Origin: JBOGUF01 sp050696075
Lineage (GTDB): Bacteria > Chloroflexota > Chloroflexia > Thermomicrobiales > UBA6265
Reading direction: 5' to 3'
DNA length: 60,676 nt
Assembly (NCBI GenBank): GCA_050696075.1
Contig: JBOGUF010000076.1
Coordinates: forward strand, 1 to 60,676
Shown here: positions 47,680 through 56,254 of the stretch, piece by piece
Layout of the letters: each line of letters begins with the position of its first letter
How positions within the stretch are numbered: position 1 is the stretch's first letter
Position numbers and translations under genes: made by a program
Notes under the pieces: model-generated
Database searches by the model: none
Seen by the model: the letters and a program-made list of their open reading frames with translations, nothing else
What the model was told of the DNA's origin: nothing

Positions 47680-50019
47680 GTGACCTGGCTGACGGTAAGC
47701 ATCACCTGGTATCTGGCCTTGGCGGCGGCGGCGTGGGGGTTCGCGCCGCTGGCGCGGTTGGTTGGGGGGCGGCTGCCGGACCGAGGGGCATCCATCGCGC
47801 GGCCGGTGGCGCTACTGGCGGTCGTCTACCCGACCTGGCTGCTGGCGAGCCTCGATCTCGTGCCGTACTCGACGGTCGGGTTGTGGGCGACGCTGGCGGT
47901 CGGGGCGGCGGCCGGCTGGGCGCTGGCGGTTCGCAAAGGGCTCGTCACGCGGGAGTGGCTGCGGGCGCTGCTGGTGGCGGAACTCGTCTTCCTGGTCGCG
48001 TTCGCGGCGTACGTGGCGCTGCGGGGGTACACGCCGCGGATCACCGGCACCGAGAAGCCGATGGACGTCGCCTTCCTGGCGGCGAGCGCCCGCGCGACGG
48101 AGATGCCGCCGCCCGACCCGTGGTTTGCCGGCGAGCCGATCAACTACTACTACCTCGGCTATCTGGTGCACGGCTCGCTGGCGCGAATGGCCGACGTGCC
48201 GTCCTGGTACGCCTTCAACCTGGCGCTGGCCAGCACCTTCGGCATGGCGGTGACCGGGGCGGCCGGGTTGGGTTTCAATCTGGTTCGGGCGTGGCTGGGC
48301 CGCGCGCGGGCGCTCGGCGCGGCGGCGCTGGCCGCCTTTCTGCTAGCGATTGCGGGCAACCTCCATGCGCCGCTGGAGTTTCTCAAGAACCCGCGCGCCA
48401 CCGTCGATAGCTGGTGGTGGCAGGGCATTGGTTGGGACTCGAGCCGGATTGTGGTCGATCATGGCTTTCAGCAGGCCGAGACGATCAACGAATTCCCCTA
48501 TTTCAGCTTTCTGCTCGGCGATCTGCACCCGCACCTGATGGCCCTTCCGTTTACCCTACTGGCGCTGGTCGCCTCGCTCAATCTCGTCCGACTGGGGCGG
48601 GAGGCTGGCCGCGTTTCGTGGATCGTGCTGGCGCTGAGCGGTGTGGCGGTGGGGGCGCTCTACCCGCTCAACAGTTGGGACTTCCCGACCTATCTGGTGA
48701 TCGCGCTGGCGGCCGTGCTGGCGGCGTGGGGCTGGTCGGGGCAGACAGTCGGCCGGGCGTCGGCGCTGCTGATCGCGGCGGTGGCGGCCTGGTTGCCCTT
48801 CACAGCCACTTTCGTGCCGTTCGCGGGTGGGAATACGGACAACCTGCCGTCCTTCCTGGCCGACCTGCCGATCGTCGGGCGGTTGCTGACGACAGTCGTC
48901 GCCTACGACGGCGAGCGGACCTCGGTCAGCGAGTTCCTAACTGTCTTTGGCATCGGCTGGGCGATCGCCGTGCTGTACCTCGGCGGCGAGGCTTGGCGGG
49001 AGTGGCAGCGGCGTGAGACGCGACGCATCCCCGGCCCAGCTATAGCGGCGGCCGTGCTGGCGGCGCTGGTCGCGATCGCGCTGCCGGCGCCGATCCTGAT
49101 CCTGGCCGGCGTGCCGCTGGCGCTCGCGGCGTGGCTGATTGCGAGTACCGAGTACCGCGTACCGCGTACCGAGCAGGGCGAAGGAACAGTCTGGGCACTG
49201 AGCACTGGGCACTCGGCACTCAGGACCATGGTCGCCGGCTGCTTCGCGGCCGCGTTTGGGCTGATCCTCGCAACCGAGTTCTTCTATATCCAGGATGTCT
49301 TTGACGGGCGCTACAACACCTTGTTCAAGGTGTACTACCAGGTGTGGACCCTGCTGGCGATCGGGGGGGCGGCCTCCGCGGCGCTGCTGTGGCGGACGGC
49401 GGCGGCGCGGGTGACAGCGCGGGCCGCGCTGGCGGGTGGGCTGACGGTCGCGATTGCGGCCGGGTTGGTCTATCCGGTGGTGGCCTCGGAGCAGTGGACG
49501 GACTGGGAGTCGCCGCGCGACTGGCGGGGATTAGATGGGGCGGCCTTCATCGAGGATTTGGCGGCGGACGACCTGGCGGCGATCCGCTGGCTGGCCGACC
49601 ACGCGGGCGAGGATGACGTCCTGCTCGAAGCGCCGGGGTGCCAGTATCAGGTGAACGGCGGTATCCCGACGAGCCGAATTGCGGCATTCACGGGCGTGCC
49701 AACCGTGGCCGGCCAGAAGGGGGCAGAGTTGCAATGGCGCGGCGGGCAGCCGGAGCACCTCGCCGAAATCGGTCCGTTGGGCGCACCGAGCCCCCGCGAG
49801 GAGGACGTGGCGGCGATGTTCGCCGACCCGCAAAGCCCGCTCGTCGAGCAGTATGGGGTGACGCTCCTGGTCGTCGGTTTCTTCGAGCGGCACGGCACGA
49901 CCGCCTGCGAGATCGCCGGTCCCTATCCCCAAGTCACCCAGCCGGGGTATCCCGGTCCGGGCTGGGAGGAAGTCTTCGCCAGCGGGGAGGCGCGGATTTA
50001 CCGGCGAACTGACGGGTAG
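47680..50019 (+). CDS. DUF2298 multi-pass membrane protein
   Basis: A 779-aa membrane protein starting at GTG 47680. The DUF2298 core is visible: GTEKPMDVAFLAASARATEM, PDPWFAGEPINYYYLGYLVH, then DHGFQQAETINEFPYFSFLL and the GDLHPHLMALPF motif. About 15 membrane segments are expected. It resembles large glycosyltransferase-C-like proteins. An 84-bp array of 7-bp repeats is read in frame at 49143-49227 between two membrane segments. Confidence 0.9.
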   Translation: MTWLTVSITWYLALAAAAWGFAPLARLVGGRLPDRGASIARPVALLAVVYPTWLLASLDLVPYSTVGLWATLAVGAAAGWALAVRKGLVTREWLRALLVAELVFLVAFAAYVALRGYTPRITGTEKPMDVAFLAASARATEMPPPDPWFAGEPINYYYLGYLVHGSLARMADVPSWYAFNLALASTFGMAVTGAAGLGFNLVRAWLGRARALGAAALAAFLLAIAGNLHAPLEFLKNPRATVDSWWWQGIGWDSSRIVVDHGFQQAETINEFPYFSFLLGDLHPHLMALPFTLLALVASLNLVRLGREAGRVSWIVLALSGVAVGALYPLNSWDFPTYLVIALAAVLAAWGWSGQTVGRASALLIAAVAAWLPFTATFVPFAGGNTDNLPSFLADLPIVGRLLTTVVAYDGERTSVSEFLTVFGIGWAIAVLYLGGEAWREWQRRETRRIPGPAIAAAVLAALVAIALPAPILILAGVPLALAAWLIASTEYRVPRTEQGEGTVWALSTGHSALRTMVAGCFAAAFGLILATEFFYIQDVFDGRYNTLFKVYYQVWTLLAIGGAASAALLWRTAAARVTARAALAGGLTVAIAAGLVYPVVASEQWTDWESPRDWRGLDGAAFIEDLAADDLAAIRWLADHAGEDDVLLEAPGCQYQVNGGIPTSRIAAFTGVPTVAGQKGAELQWRGGQPEHLAEIGPLGAPSPREEDVAAMFADPQSPLVEQYGVTLLVVGFFERHGTTACEIAGPYPQVTQPGYPGPGWEEVFASGEARIYRRTDG
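49143..49227. repeat. In-frame 7-bp repeat array inside the DUF2298 gene
   Basis: Twelve units at 7-bp spacing drift from GAGTACC through GCGTACC and TGGGCAC to TCGGCAC. Twelve times seven is 84 bp, a multiple of three, so the frame is kept. It encodes ASTEYRVPRTEQGEGTVWAL and on, in a loop after a membrane segment. The first units equal those of the intergenic array at 46038. Confidence 0.85.
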
Positions 50020-50128
50020 CGACGCATACCAATGACCGCCAACCATCAGGATTCTGGCGATCGCGCAACGGTTGTGCTTATCACCACAAATCTGACGCAT
50101 TTGCAGAGACCTATTGGTTTACTCACGA

Positions 50129-50314
50129 TCACGAGGCGCGCCCGAACCGCGGGCAATCGCTCTCTTCGACCGTGCAGTCGATGCAGTGATCGCGAGCTGC
50201 GCGGAAAACGCCCGTAGCCAGCCTGGGCGCCTCAGTCGATTGCTCGACTACCACGAGATCGCGCTGGTCTAGGATCAACCGGCGAATGGCGCCTGCAAGC
50301 GCGCATGCTTGCAT
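50129..50314 (-). CDS. Possible small protein behind RraA gene
   Basis: A 61-aa frame whose ATG directly follows the RraA stop (TAGATG). The middle reads LILDQRDLVVVEQSTEAPRL and the end has DHCIDCTVEESDCPRFG with three Cys. No family is recognised. Codon use is ordinary. It is supported only by the tight coupling. Confidence 0.35.
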   Translation of the reverse strand: MQACALAGAIRRLILDQRDLVVVEQSTEAPRLATGVFRAARDHCIDCTVEESDCPRFGRAS

Positions 50315-51148
50315 CTATCCCCGCCGCGACGCGTTCAGTCCCTGTTCCTCGCACCAGGCGAGGTAGTCGTTTTCGATCGCGTCTTCCCAGATCGGGACGT
50401 CGATTTGGCCGGCTTGGTAGCGCCCTTCGGCGAGGCGGGACTTGCCGAAGACGTCGCGCTGCCGGACGTCCTCCGAGCGGGTGACGACCTCCTCGGCCAG
50501 GTGGGGTGGGACGAAGGTGACGCCGGAGCGGGTGCCGAGGACGACGTCGCCGGGCAGCACCGTGGCGTGGCCGATCCGAATTGGGATGTTGACCCCGACG
50601 AGAGTGACGTCGGCGATGGCGGTGGGGTCGATGCCGCGGCAGAAGACGGCGAAGTCGGTCATCTGGTCGATGCGCTGGTAGTCGCGGATGCCGCCGTCGA
50701 TCACGATGCCGGTTTTGGCGCGGGCGCGGGTGGCGGTGGCGAGGTTATCGCCGATGAACGTGCCGTCGTGGACCTTGCCGAAGAGGTCGACGACGATGAC
50801 GTCGTTCTCCGTCTGACTGTCGATGACCCAGTTGTTCTGCCCGCCGCGGCGGCCCTCGGCGTCGCCGACTTGCTGGACCACATCGTTCAGGTCTGGCCGC
50901 TTCGGCACCATCAGCGCGGTGATGGCGCGGCCGACCAGGACGACGTCGGGGTGGACGTTGATCCAGTTCCCCTCGAACTGGTTGTGGTACCCGTGCTGCT
51001 TTTCGAGCACGCCCCACGCCTCGTCGTTGGTGACCAGCTTCATCCGTTCGAGCAGATCATCCGGCACGCGCGGCCGGCCGTCCTCCGATCGCTCGAACGG
51101 GTTGAGCGGCGTCAGCGCCGCGACACCATCCGGGGTGTTGAAGATCAT
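50315..51148 (-). CDS. RraA-like family protein (HMG aldolase/oxaloacetate decarboxylase fold)
   Basis: About 277 aa. The RraA-fold core reads FIGDNLATATRARAKTGIVI and DGGIRDYQRIDQM, with the metal/substrate pair G-x-x-x-A and DGGIRD. It ends VLPGDVVLGTRSGVTFVP. Enzymes of this type are pyruvate-type aldolases or decarboxylases. The long N-terminus (GYHNQFEGNWINV) sets it in a separate subgroup. It is bordered by a 7-bp repeat array. Confidence 0.85.
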   Translation of the reverse strand: MIFNTPDGVAALTPLNPFERSEDGRPRVPDDLLERMKLVTNDEAWGVLEKQHGYHNQFEGNWINVHPDVVLVGRAITALMVPKRPDLNDVVQQVGDAEGRRGGQNNWVIDSQTENDVIVVDLFGKVHDGTFIGDNLATATRARAKTGIVIDGGIRDYQRIDQMTDFAVFCRGIDPTAIADVTLVGVNIPIRIGHATVLPGDVVLGTRSGVTFVPPHLAEEVVTRSEDVRQRDVFGKSRLAEGRYQAGQIDVPIWEDAIENDYLAWCEEQGLNASRRG

Positions 51149-51168
51149 GGTACTCCTCTGGATTGAGT

Positions 51169-51210
51169 GGTGAGCCGTGAGCCGTGAGCCGTTAGCCGTC
51201 AGCCGTCAGT
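51169..51210. repeat. 7-bp tandem repeat left of four-helix bundle gene
   Basis: TGAGCCG (3), TTAGCCG, TCAGCCG, TCAG at 7-bp spacing. The stop codon of the four-helix bundle gene (51206) is taken from the last unit. Confidence 0.85.
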
Positions 51211-51580
51211 TTTCGGTGGTCACTTTGTCGATGAATGAGGCCAGCATCCGCTTGACTTCTTCGACTTGCTTCGTGAGTCGCTCGTAGACGAAACGATCAA
51301 GCAGTTCGAGGTCGTGAGCGAGCAACAAGTGGTATTCGAGTTCGCTCGCTGAGCCAGCGGCAATGCGACAGAAGCGCGGTAGATCGCCACCACCTCTGCC
51401 GCAGCCTTCGGCAAGGTTGGTTGGAACAGACGATGCCGATCGCCGCATCTGGCTCGTCAGCCCGAATAATTCTTCTCGTGGAAAGCCCTTGGTCACACGG
51501 TAGACGGCAAGCGTCACGCGATGAGACTTCTCCCACACGCCCAACGTCCGAAAGTCTCGACTTCTGGCACGAACCGCCAT
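51206..51580 (-). CDS. Four-helix bundle (S23/AVD-like) protein
   Basis: A 124-aa protein of the 23S-rRNA-intervening-sequence family: DFRTLGVWEKSHRVTLAVYR, TKGFPREELFGLTSQMRRSA, SSVPTNLAEGCGR and SASELEYHLLLAHDLELL. These form a four-helix bundle and are often found alone. It is bordered on both sides by 7-bp repeat arrays, and so lies as a cassette between the RraA and RidA genes. Confidence 0.9.
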   Translation of the reverse strand: MAVRARSRDFRTLGVWEKSHRVTLAVYRVTKGFPREELFGLTSQMRRSASSVPTNLAEGCGRGGGDLPRFCRIAAGSASELEYHLLLAHDLELLDRFVYERLTKQVEEVKRMLASFIDKVTTEN

Positions 51581-51591
51581 GAAGGCCCTCC

Positions 51592-51622
51592 TGACGGCTC
51601 ACGGCTGACAGCTGACAGCTAC
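51592..51622. repeat. 7-bp tandem repeat right of four-helix bundle gene
   Basis: GGCTCAC, GGCTGAC, AGCTGAC, AGCTAC run at 7-bp spacing. The RidA stop codon (51619) lies in the last unit. Confidence 0.8.
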
Positions 51623-52080
51623 GAAATCTCGAAAATCGTCTCGACTTCGATGGGGGCGTTGCCGGGGAGAGCTTGCATGCCGACGGCGGAGCGGGCGTGG
51701 CGGCCGGCCTCGCCGAGGACCTCGTAGAGGAGGTCCGAGAAGCCGTGCATCACCGCCGGGGTGTCGGGGAAGCCGGGAACGCAGTTGACCATGCCGAGCA
51801 CCTTGACGACGCGGCTGATCCGGCCGAGATCGCCAAGGACCGCTTTCGCCATCGTCAGTTGCTGGACGGCGCAGGCGCGCGCGGCCTGGTAGCCCTCCTC
51901 GACGGTGTAGGTTTCGCCGATGCGGCCGGCCCAGGGTTTGCCGTCGGCGGCCGGCGGAGTGGCGCCGGAGAGGTAGAGCAAGTTGCCGGTGATGACACCG
52001 GGAACCATCGCCGGATTGCCGCCGGGGGCGAGCGGTTGCAGGTCGTATCCAAGTGCCTTCAGCTTCTCTTCCGGGGTCAC
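51619..52080 (-). CDS. ridA: RidA-family (YjgF) protein
   Basis: About 153 aa starting at GTG 52080 with AAGGAGG 6 nt upstream. LYLSGATPPAADGKPWAGRI, GYQAARACAVQQLTMAKAVL and NCVPGFPDTPAVMHGFSDLL precede GMQALPGNAPIEVETIFEI. The Arg that binds the substrate carboxylate in classical RidA is replaced in the AVGMQALPGNAPIE stretch, so it belongs to a non-archetypal subgroup. Deaminase or other chemistry is possible. Confidence 0.85.
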   Translation of the reverse strand: MTPEEKLKALGYDLQPLAPGGNPAMVPGVITGNLLYLSGATPPAADGKPWAGRIGETYTVEEGYQAARACAVQQLTMAKAVLGDLGRISRVVKVLGMVNCVPGFPDTPAVMHGFSDLLYEVLGEAGRHARSAVGMQALPGNAPIEVETIFEIS

Positions 52081-52237
52081 GCGTGCCTCCTTGATGGTGG
52101 TTTGCCCAGACGGGCGTTGGTCGTGCCGCGGGATTATCCGCGAGTTCGGCGGTCTTCGAAAGGGGTCGTCGCTTCGACTGATGGATAATGGCCGGGACGT
52201 GGCTGAGTCGATGCGTGACAGAAGGGGAGGCGACGTG

Positions 52238-53884
52238 AGTTTGACCCGCGAGCAGACGATGACGCACGATCTTCGGCATGAGGGTGGGCCGGAGGTAGTA
52301 GCGGGGCCGCCGCGCGACCTGACGATGGCGCGGCGGGGGATGGTCGCCTCGATGCATCCGTTCGCCTCCGAGGCCGGGCTGGAGATGTTGCGGCGCGGAG
52401 GGAACGCGATCGACGCGGCGATCGCCGCCGCCGCGGTGCTGACGGTCGTCGAGCCGGGGAACGGGCACCTGGGCGGCGACACCTTCATCCTGATTGGCCA
52501 CGCGGACGGTGAGGTTGTCGCGCTGAATGGCAGCGGCGCGGCGCCATCGGCGGCGACCCTTGATCGCTACCAGGCGATGGGCGGGATCCCCGAGGACGGG
52601 TTGCTCTCGGCGACGGTGCCGGGCACGGTCGATTGCTGGGCGCACGCCTCCGCGCGGTACGGAGCGCTGCCCTTGGCCGCGGTATTGGAGCCGGCGATCT
52701 GGTATGCCGAGAACGGCGTGCCGGTGAACGCGCGTTTGCACCAGGTGCTCACGCTTGGCGCTCCGGTCTTTCGGAAGTACCCGGCGAGCGTCCGTGTGTT
52801 CCTGCCCAACGGCGACGTGCCGCCGGTCGGCGGCGTCCTCCGGCAGGCAGGGTTAGGCGCGTCGCTGCGCCGGATCGCGGCCGGCGGGCGGGACGAGTTG
52901 TACACGGGGGCGCTGGCTGCGGAGATGGTCGCGTTCTCGGCCGCAAACGGCGGGCTCTTTACCCGTGAGGATTTCGCCGTGCATGCGACCGAGGAGCGGG
53001 CGCCGATCAGCGTCAAGTACCGCGGGTTCACGGTCTACGAACAGCCGCCGGTCTCGCAAGGGCTCATCGTCCTACTAGCGCTTGGCATCATGCGGCAGTT
53101 CGACGCGCGGGCGATGGGGCTGGGGTCGGCGGCGCTGATTCACCTCCAGATCGAGGCGCTGAAGCTGGCGGTCGAGGACCGGCTGCGCTGGTTGGGCGAC
53201 CCCGCCTTCGTCGACGTGCCGCTCGATATGCTGCTCTCGGAGGAGCATGCGCGGGAGCAAGCGGCCCTGATCGACCCGGCGCGGACGCGGCCGTTAGCGC
53301 CGCTCGGCCAGCGCCAACCGGACACAACCTACCTCTGCGCCGCCGACGAGTCGGGCACGATGGTCTCGTACATCCACAGCCTCTTCACCGGCTCCGGCGT
53401 GGTGCTGGGCGAGACCGGGGTGCTGATGAACAGCCGCCTGCTCGGCTTCGACCTCGACCCGGCGAGCCCCAACTGCCTGGCGCCGGGCAAGCGTCCAGTC
53501 CATACCCTCAACCCCTGGCTGGTGGCGAAAGACGGGCAGACAGTGCTGGTCGGGGGCACGCCCGGCGCCCAGTGGCAGGTGCAGACGAACCTGCAACTGT
53601 TGACCAACCTCCTCGACTTCGGCCTCGACGTGCAGCGCGCCATCGAGGTCCCGCGTTTTACCTATGGTAATCAACGGACGGTCGATGACCCGACGATCTC
53701 GCTCGAATCGCGGGTTAAACCGGCGGTCGTCGCCGAGCTACGCGCCAAAGGGCACCCGATCGAGCTGACCGGCCCCTGGGCGGCGGGCGGGGCGATGCAA
53801 CTGATCGCCCGCGACCCCGCAACCGGCATCCTCTCCGGCGCGGCCGAACCGCGGCTTCCGGGGTGTACGGTTGCGGGGTATTAG
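52238..53884 (+). CDS. Gamma-glutamyltransferase-like (Ntn) hydrolase
   Basis: About 548 aa. RRGMVASMHPFASEAGLEML and AIDAAIAAAAVLTVVEPGNG open the fold. The self-cleavage site should be at DTTYLCAADESG, where relatives have DTTHxxVxD, so His is Tyr here. GSGVVLGETGVLMNSRL and the late GGTPGAQWQVQ motif follow. No signal peptide is seen. It starts at GTG 52238 (AGAAGGGG upstream). It should cut gamma-glutamyl or acyl amide bonds. Confidence 0.85.
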   Translation, partial: SLTREQTMTHDLRHEGGPEVVAGPPRDLTMARRGMVASMHPFASEAGLEMLRRGGNAIDAAIAAAAVLTVVEPGNGHLGGDTFILIGHADGEVVALNGSGAAPSAATLDRYQAMGGIPEDGLLSATVPGTVDCWAHASARYGALPLAAVLEPAIWYAENGVPVNARLHQVLTLGAPVFRKYPASVRVFLPNGDVPPVGGVLRQAGLGASLRRIAAGGRDELYTGALAAEMVAFSAANGGLFTREDFAVHATEERAPISVKYRGFTVYEQPPVSQGLIVLLALGIMRQFDARAMGLGSAALIHLQIEALKLAVEDRLRWLGDPAFVDVPLDMLLSEEHAREQAALIDPARTRPLAPLGQRQPDTTYLCAADESGTMVSYIHSLFTGSGVVLGETGVLMNSRLLGFDLDPASPNCLAPGKRPVHTLNPWLVAKDGQTVLVGGTPGAQWQVQTNLQLLTNLLDFGLDVQRAIEVPRFTYGNQRTVDDPTISLESRVKPAVVAELRAKGHPIELTGPWAAGGAMQLIARDPATGILSGAAEPRLPGCTVAGY

Positions 53885-53905
53885 GGCGGCAGGGCGGTTG
53901 TAGGG
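53883..53905. repeat. 8-bp repeat at GGT stop
   Basis: GGGCGGCA and GGGCGGTT directly follow the TAG stop of the GGT-like gene at 8-bp spacing. Confidence 0.5.
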
Positions 53906-53954
53906 ACTGTTCAGAAAGTCTCACGCGCATCTACTTAGCCTTGCTCCATTTAAC

Positions 53955-53970
53955 TCGTCAGATCTGACGA
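53955..53970. promoter_or_regulatory. 16-bp perfect palindrome
   Basis: TCGTCAGATCTGACGA is fully symmetric and lies 100 bp before a Tat-signal gene. It could be an operator. Confidence 0.3.
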
Positions 53971-54071
53971 TGCCGGGCGCAAGCGTTCGCGCTACCGTCG
54001 GCGTACGGCGTCGTGCTGACGCCGGAGGCGACCGAGGTGACGTCAAGAAGACCGAGATGGAGCCAAGAGCG

Positions 54072-54576
54072 ATGGCGACGATGGATCGGCGGAGCGTATT
54101 GCGCGGTGGCGGGGCGCTGGTCGGGGCGGCGGCGCTGCTGGCCGCGCCCAGGGTGGCGCGTGCCCAAGAGGGCGGGAAGACGCTGACGCTCGACGTCGCC
54201 TGCGACGGCGGCAGCCTGCGCCTGGTCCGCCACGCGCCAAGCGACCCGCTGGGGCACGATCCTGGCCGATTTAGCCACGCTGGAACCGATGAACGTGGCG
54301 GTCGTCACGACCGTGCAGTTCGTGCTGGGCGACGGGTTGTCGGCGACGGCCGGGAACCTCGGGGCGGCGGCCGACGCAATCGCGACCGAGGGCTTTGAGG
54401 CGGAGGCTGGCCGGGATGTCGTCCGTGTCATCACCGGCGGCTATGGGGAGTACGCGGGGGCGCGTGGCATCGTGACGGCGACGGTGCGCGAAGAGAACGA
54501 CACCCTGATCCCGTTCGCGCCGGAAGTCGCCGTGCCCGCTCCGAACTACACCTTTGCCTTCGAGTTTGCCGAGTAG
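54072..54576 (+). pseudogene. Tat-exported allene-oxide-cyclase/dirigent-like barrel protein, frameshifted
   Basis: From ATG 54072 a Tat signal (MDRRSVLRGGGALVGAAALL to ARAQ) is followed by LTLDVACDGGSLRLV. A second frame then gives FVLGDGLSATAGNLGAAADA, VITGGYGEYAGARGIVTATV and NYTFAFEFAE with a stop at 54576. The GGxGxYAGARGxV motif is typical of AOC-like barrels. Some bases are missing at about 54230-54290, so signal and barrel are out of frame. Confidence 0.7.
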
Positions 54577-54657
54577 GGCAGTTCGGCGGGTGGACCCGTA
54601 TGCGAGGTGGCAAAGGAGAAGCGGCGCGGCGGCGCGCGAAAATAGGAGGATCCTCGG

Positions 54658-54828
54658 ATGCGTGCCGCTCCTGGCTTTCCTACTATGCCGATCATGCCGG
54701 GTACGAGACCGAACCGGGGTTGGGACGAAGGGTCGCGCTGGGGGATACGGCCTGCCAGCGATGACGAAGCGACTGATGATCGCGACGACTTCGAGCTTCA
54801 TTTGAGGAAGGTGAGAAATGGCAACTGA
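54658..54828 (+). CDS. Possible 56-residue protein overlapping next gene
   Basis: ATG 54658 has AGGAGG 9 nt upstream and encodes MRAAPGFPTMPIMPGTRPNR then a charged tail DDEATDDRDDFELHLRK. Its end overlaps the start of the haloperoxidase-like gene by 11 bp. No family. Support rests on the ribosome site. Confidence 0.35.
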   Translation: MRAAPGFPTMPIMPGTRPNRGWDEGSRWGIRPASDDEATDDRDDFELHLRKVRNGN

Positions 54829-56254
54829 GATGATAGCGGTGCGGACGATGAGGACCGGCCTGACGCGGCGGTCGCTGCTGCGCGCCGGGTTCGCGGGGGC
54901 CGCGCTTGTGGGACTCGGCCCGCTCGGAACGCGTGTGGCCGCGACGGCCGCGGCGAACGGACCGGAGGCGTGGCGTCCCTGGCTTCTGGCCTCGGCAGAT
55001 GAGGTACGGCCGGCGGCGCCCGGCGCGCCGACGAGAGCCGAGCGCGACGAGTTGGGCGCCTTGCAGGCACGGCGATCGGGCGAGACGCGCGCGATGGTGG
55101 CGCGCTGGAACGACCGCCCGGCGGTGCTGCCCTGGACTGATCGTGCGCTGGCACTGATCACGGAGCACAAGCCGTCTCCGGTGCGCGCCGGTCGCGCCCT
55201 GGCCCTGCTCCACGTCGCGATTTCCGACGCGGTGATAGCGGCGGCAGACGCGCAAGCATTCTACGGTCGGCCGGCGCCGGCCTCCCCAGCGCCGGGTCGC
55301 GCGCCTTTGGCTGCCGCCGAGCAATCGTCGTTCCCGTCGGCGCACGCGGCGGTGGCGGGCGCGGCGGCGGGCGTACTGGCCGACCTCTTCCCGGAGGCGG
55401 CCGCTGAGTTAACGCGGCTCGAAGAGGAGGCGGCGACATCTCGCCTCTGGGCCGGGGTGAACTACCGGAGCGACGTCGACGCGGGCCTGGCGATCGGCCG
55501 GGTCGTGGCGGCGAAGGCGGACGCACGGGGCCGTGCAGATGGCTCGGACGCCGTCTGGGATGGCTCGCGGCCGACCGGCGACGGGGCCTGGGAGCCGACG
55601 CCGCCCGCGTTTATCGAGCACCCGCTCGATCCCCTGGCGGGGACCTGGCAGACCTGGGTCTTGCCGAGCGGCGACGCGCTACGCCCGATGCCGCCGCCGA
55701 CCTGGGACTCGCCATTCTGGCAGGCGGAGCTGGCGGCGGTGCAGGACGCGGTCGCCCGCCGGACGCCGGAGCAGGAGGCGGCCGTCCACTTCTGGGCGGG
55801 CGGTCCGGGCACGGTCACGCCGGCCGGGCTCTGGATCGAGACCGCTCGCGACTTGATCGTGCGCGATGGGCTTGACCTGCCGCACGCGGCGCGGGTTTTG
55901 GCGCTGACCAGCGTGGCGATCTACGACGCCTTCGTCTGCTGCTGGGACGCCAAGTTCGCCTTCTGGTACGCCCGCCCGGTGACGGCTGATCCGAACTTGA
56001 ACGTGCTGATTCCGACACCCCCCTTCCCGTCGTATACCTCAGGGCACTCGACCATTTCCGCCGCCGGGGCGACGATCCTCGGCTTCCTCTTCCCGGCCGA
56101 CGCGGTCGACTTGGCGGCGAAGGCCGCCGAGGCGAAGGATTCCCGGCTCTGGGCCGGCATCCACTACCCGATCGACAACGAGGTCGGGGCCACCGGCGGC
56201 GCGATCGTCGGCCGCCTGGTTGCCGACTACGCCCGGAGCGATGGCTTCGAATAG
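54818..56254 (+). CDS. Tat-exported vanadium-haloperoxidase/PAP2-like protein, internally duplicated
   Basis: 478 aa. A Tat signal (TRRSLLRAGFAGAALVGLG) leads two related domains. The C-terminal one has KFAFWYARP, FPSYTSGHSTISAAG and SRLWAGIHYPIDNEVG, the three PAP2 motifs with Lys, His and His. The N-terminal one keeps FPSAHAAVAGAAAG and SRLWAGVNYRSDVDAG, with the last His replaced by Asn. It is therefore a duplicated fold with one active and one likely inactive site. It should act outside the cytoplasm as a phosphatase or haloperoxidase. Confidence 0.85.
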   Translation: MATEMIAVRTMRTGLTRRSLLRAGFAGAALVGLGPLGTRVAATAAANGPEAWRPWLLASADEVRPAAPGAPTRAERDELGALQARRSGETRAMVARWNDRPAVLPWTDRALALITEHKPSPVRAGRALALLHVAISDAVIAAADAQAFYGRPAPASPAPGRAPLAAAEQSSFPSAHAAVAGAAAGVLADLFPEAAAELTRLEEEAATSRLWAGVNYRSDVDAGLAIGRVVAAKADARGRADGSDAVWDGSRPTGDGAWEPTPPAFIEHPLDPLAGTWQTWVLPSGDALRPMPPPTWDSPFWQAELAAVQDAVARRTPEQEAAVHFWAGGPGTVTPAGLWIETARDLIVRDGLDLPHAARVLALTSVAIYDAFVCCWDAKFAFWYARPVTADPNLNVLIPTPPFPSYTSGHSTISAAGATILGFLFPADAVDLAAKAAEAKDSRLWAGIHYPIDNEVGATGGAIVGRLVADYARSDGFE

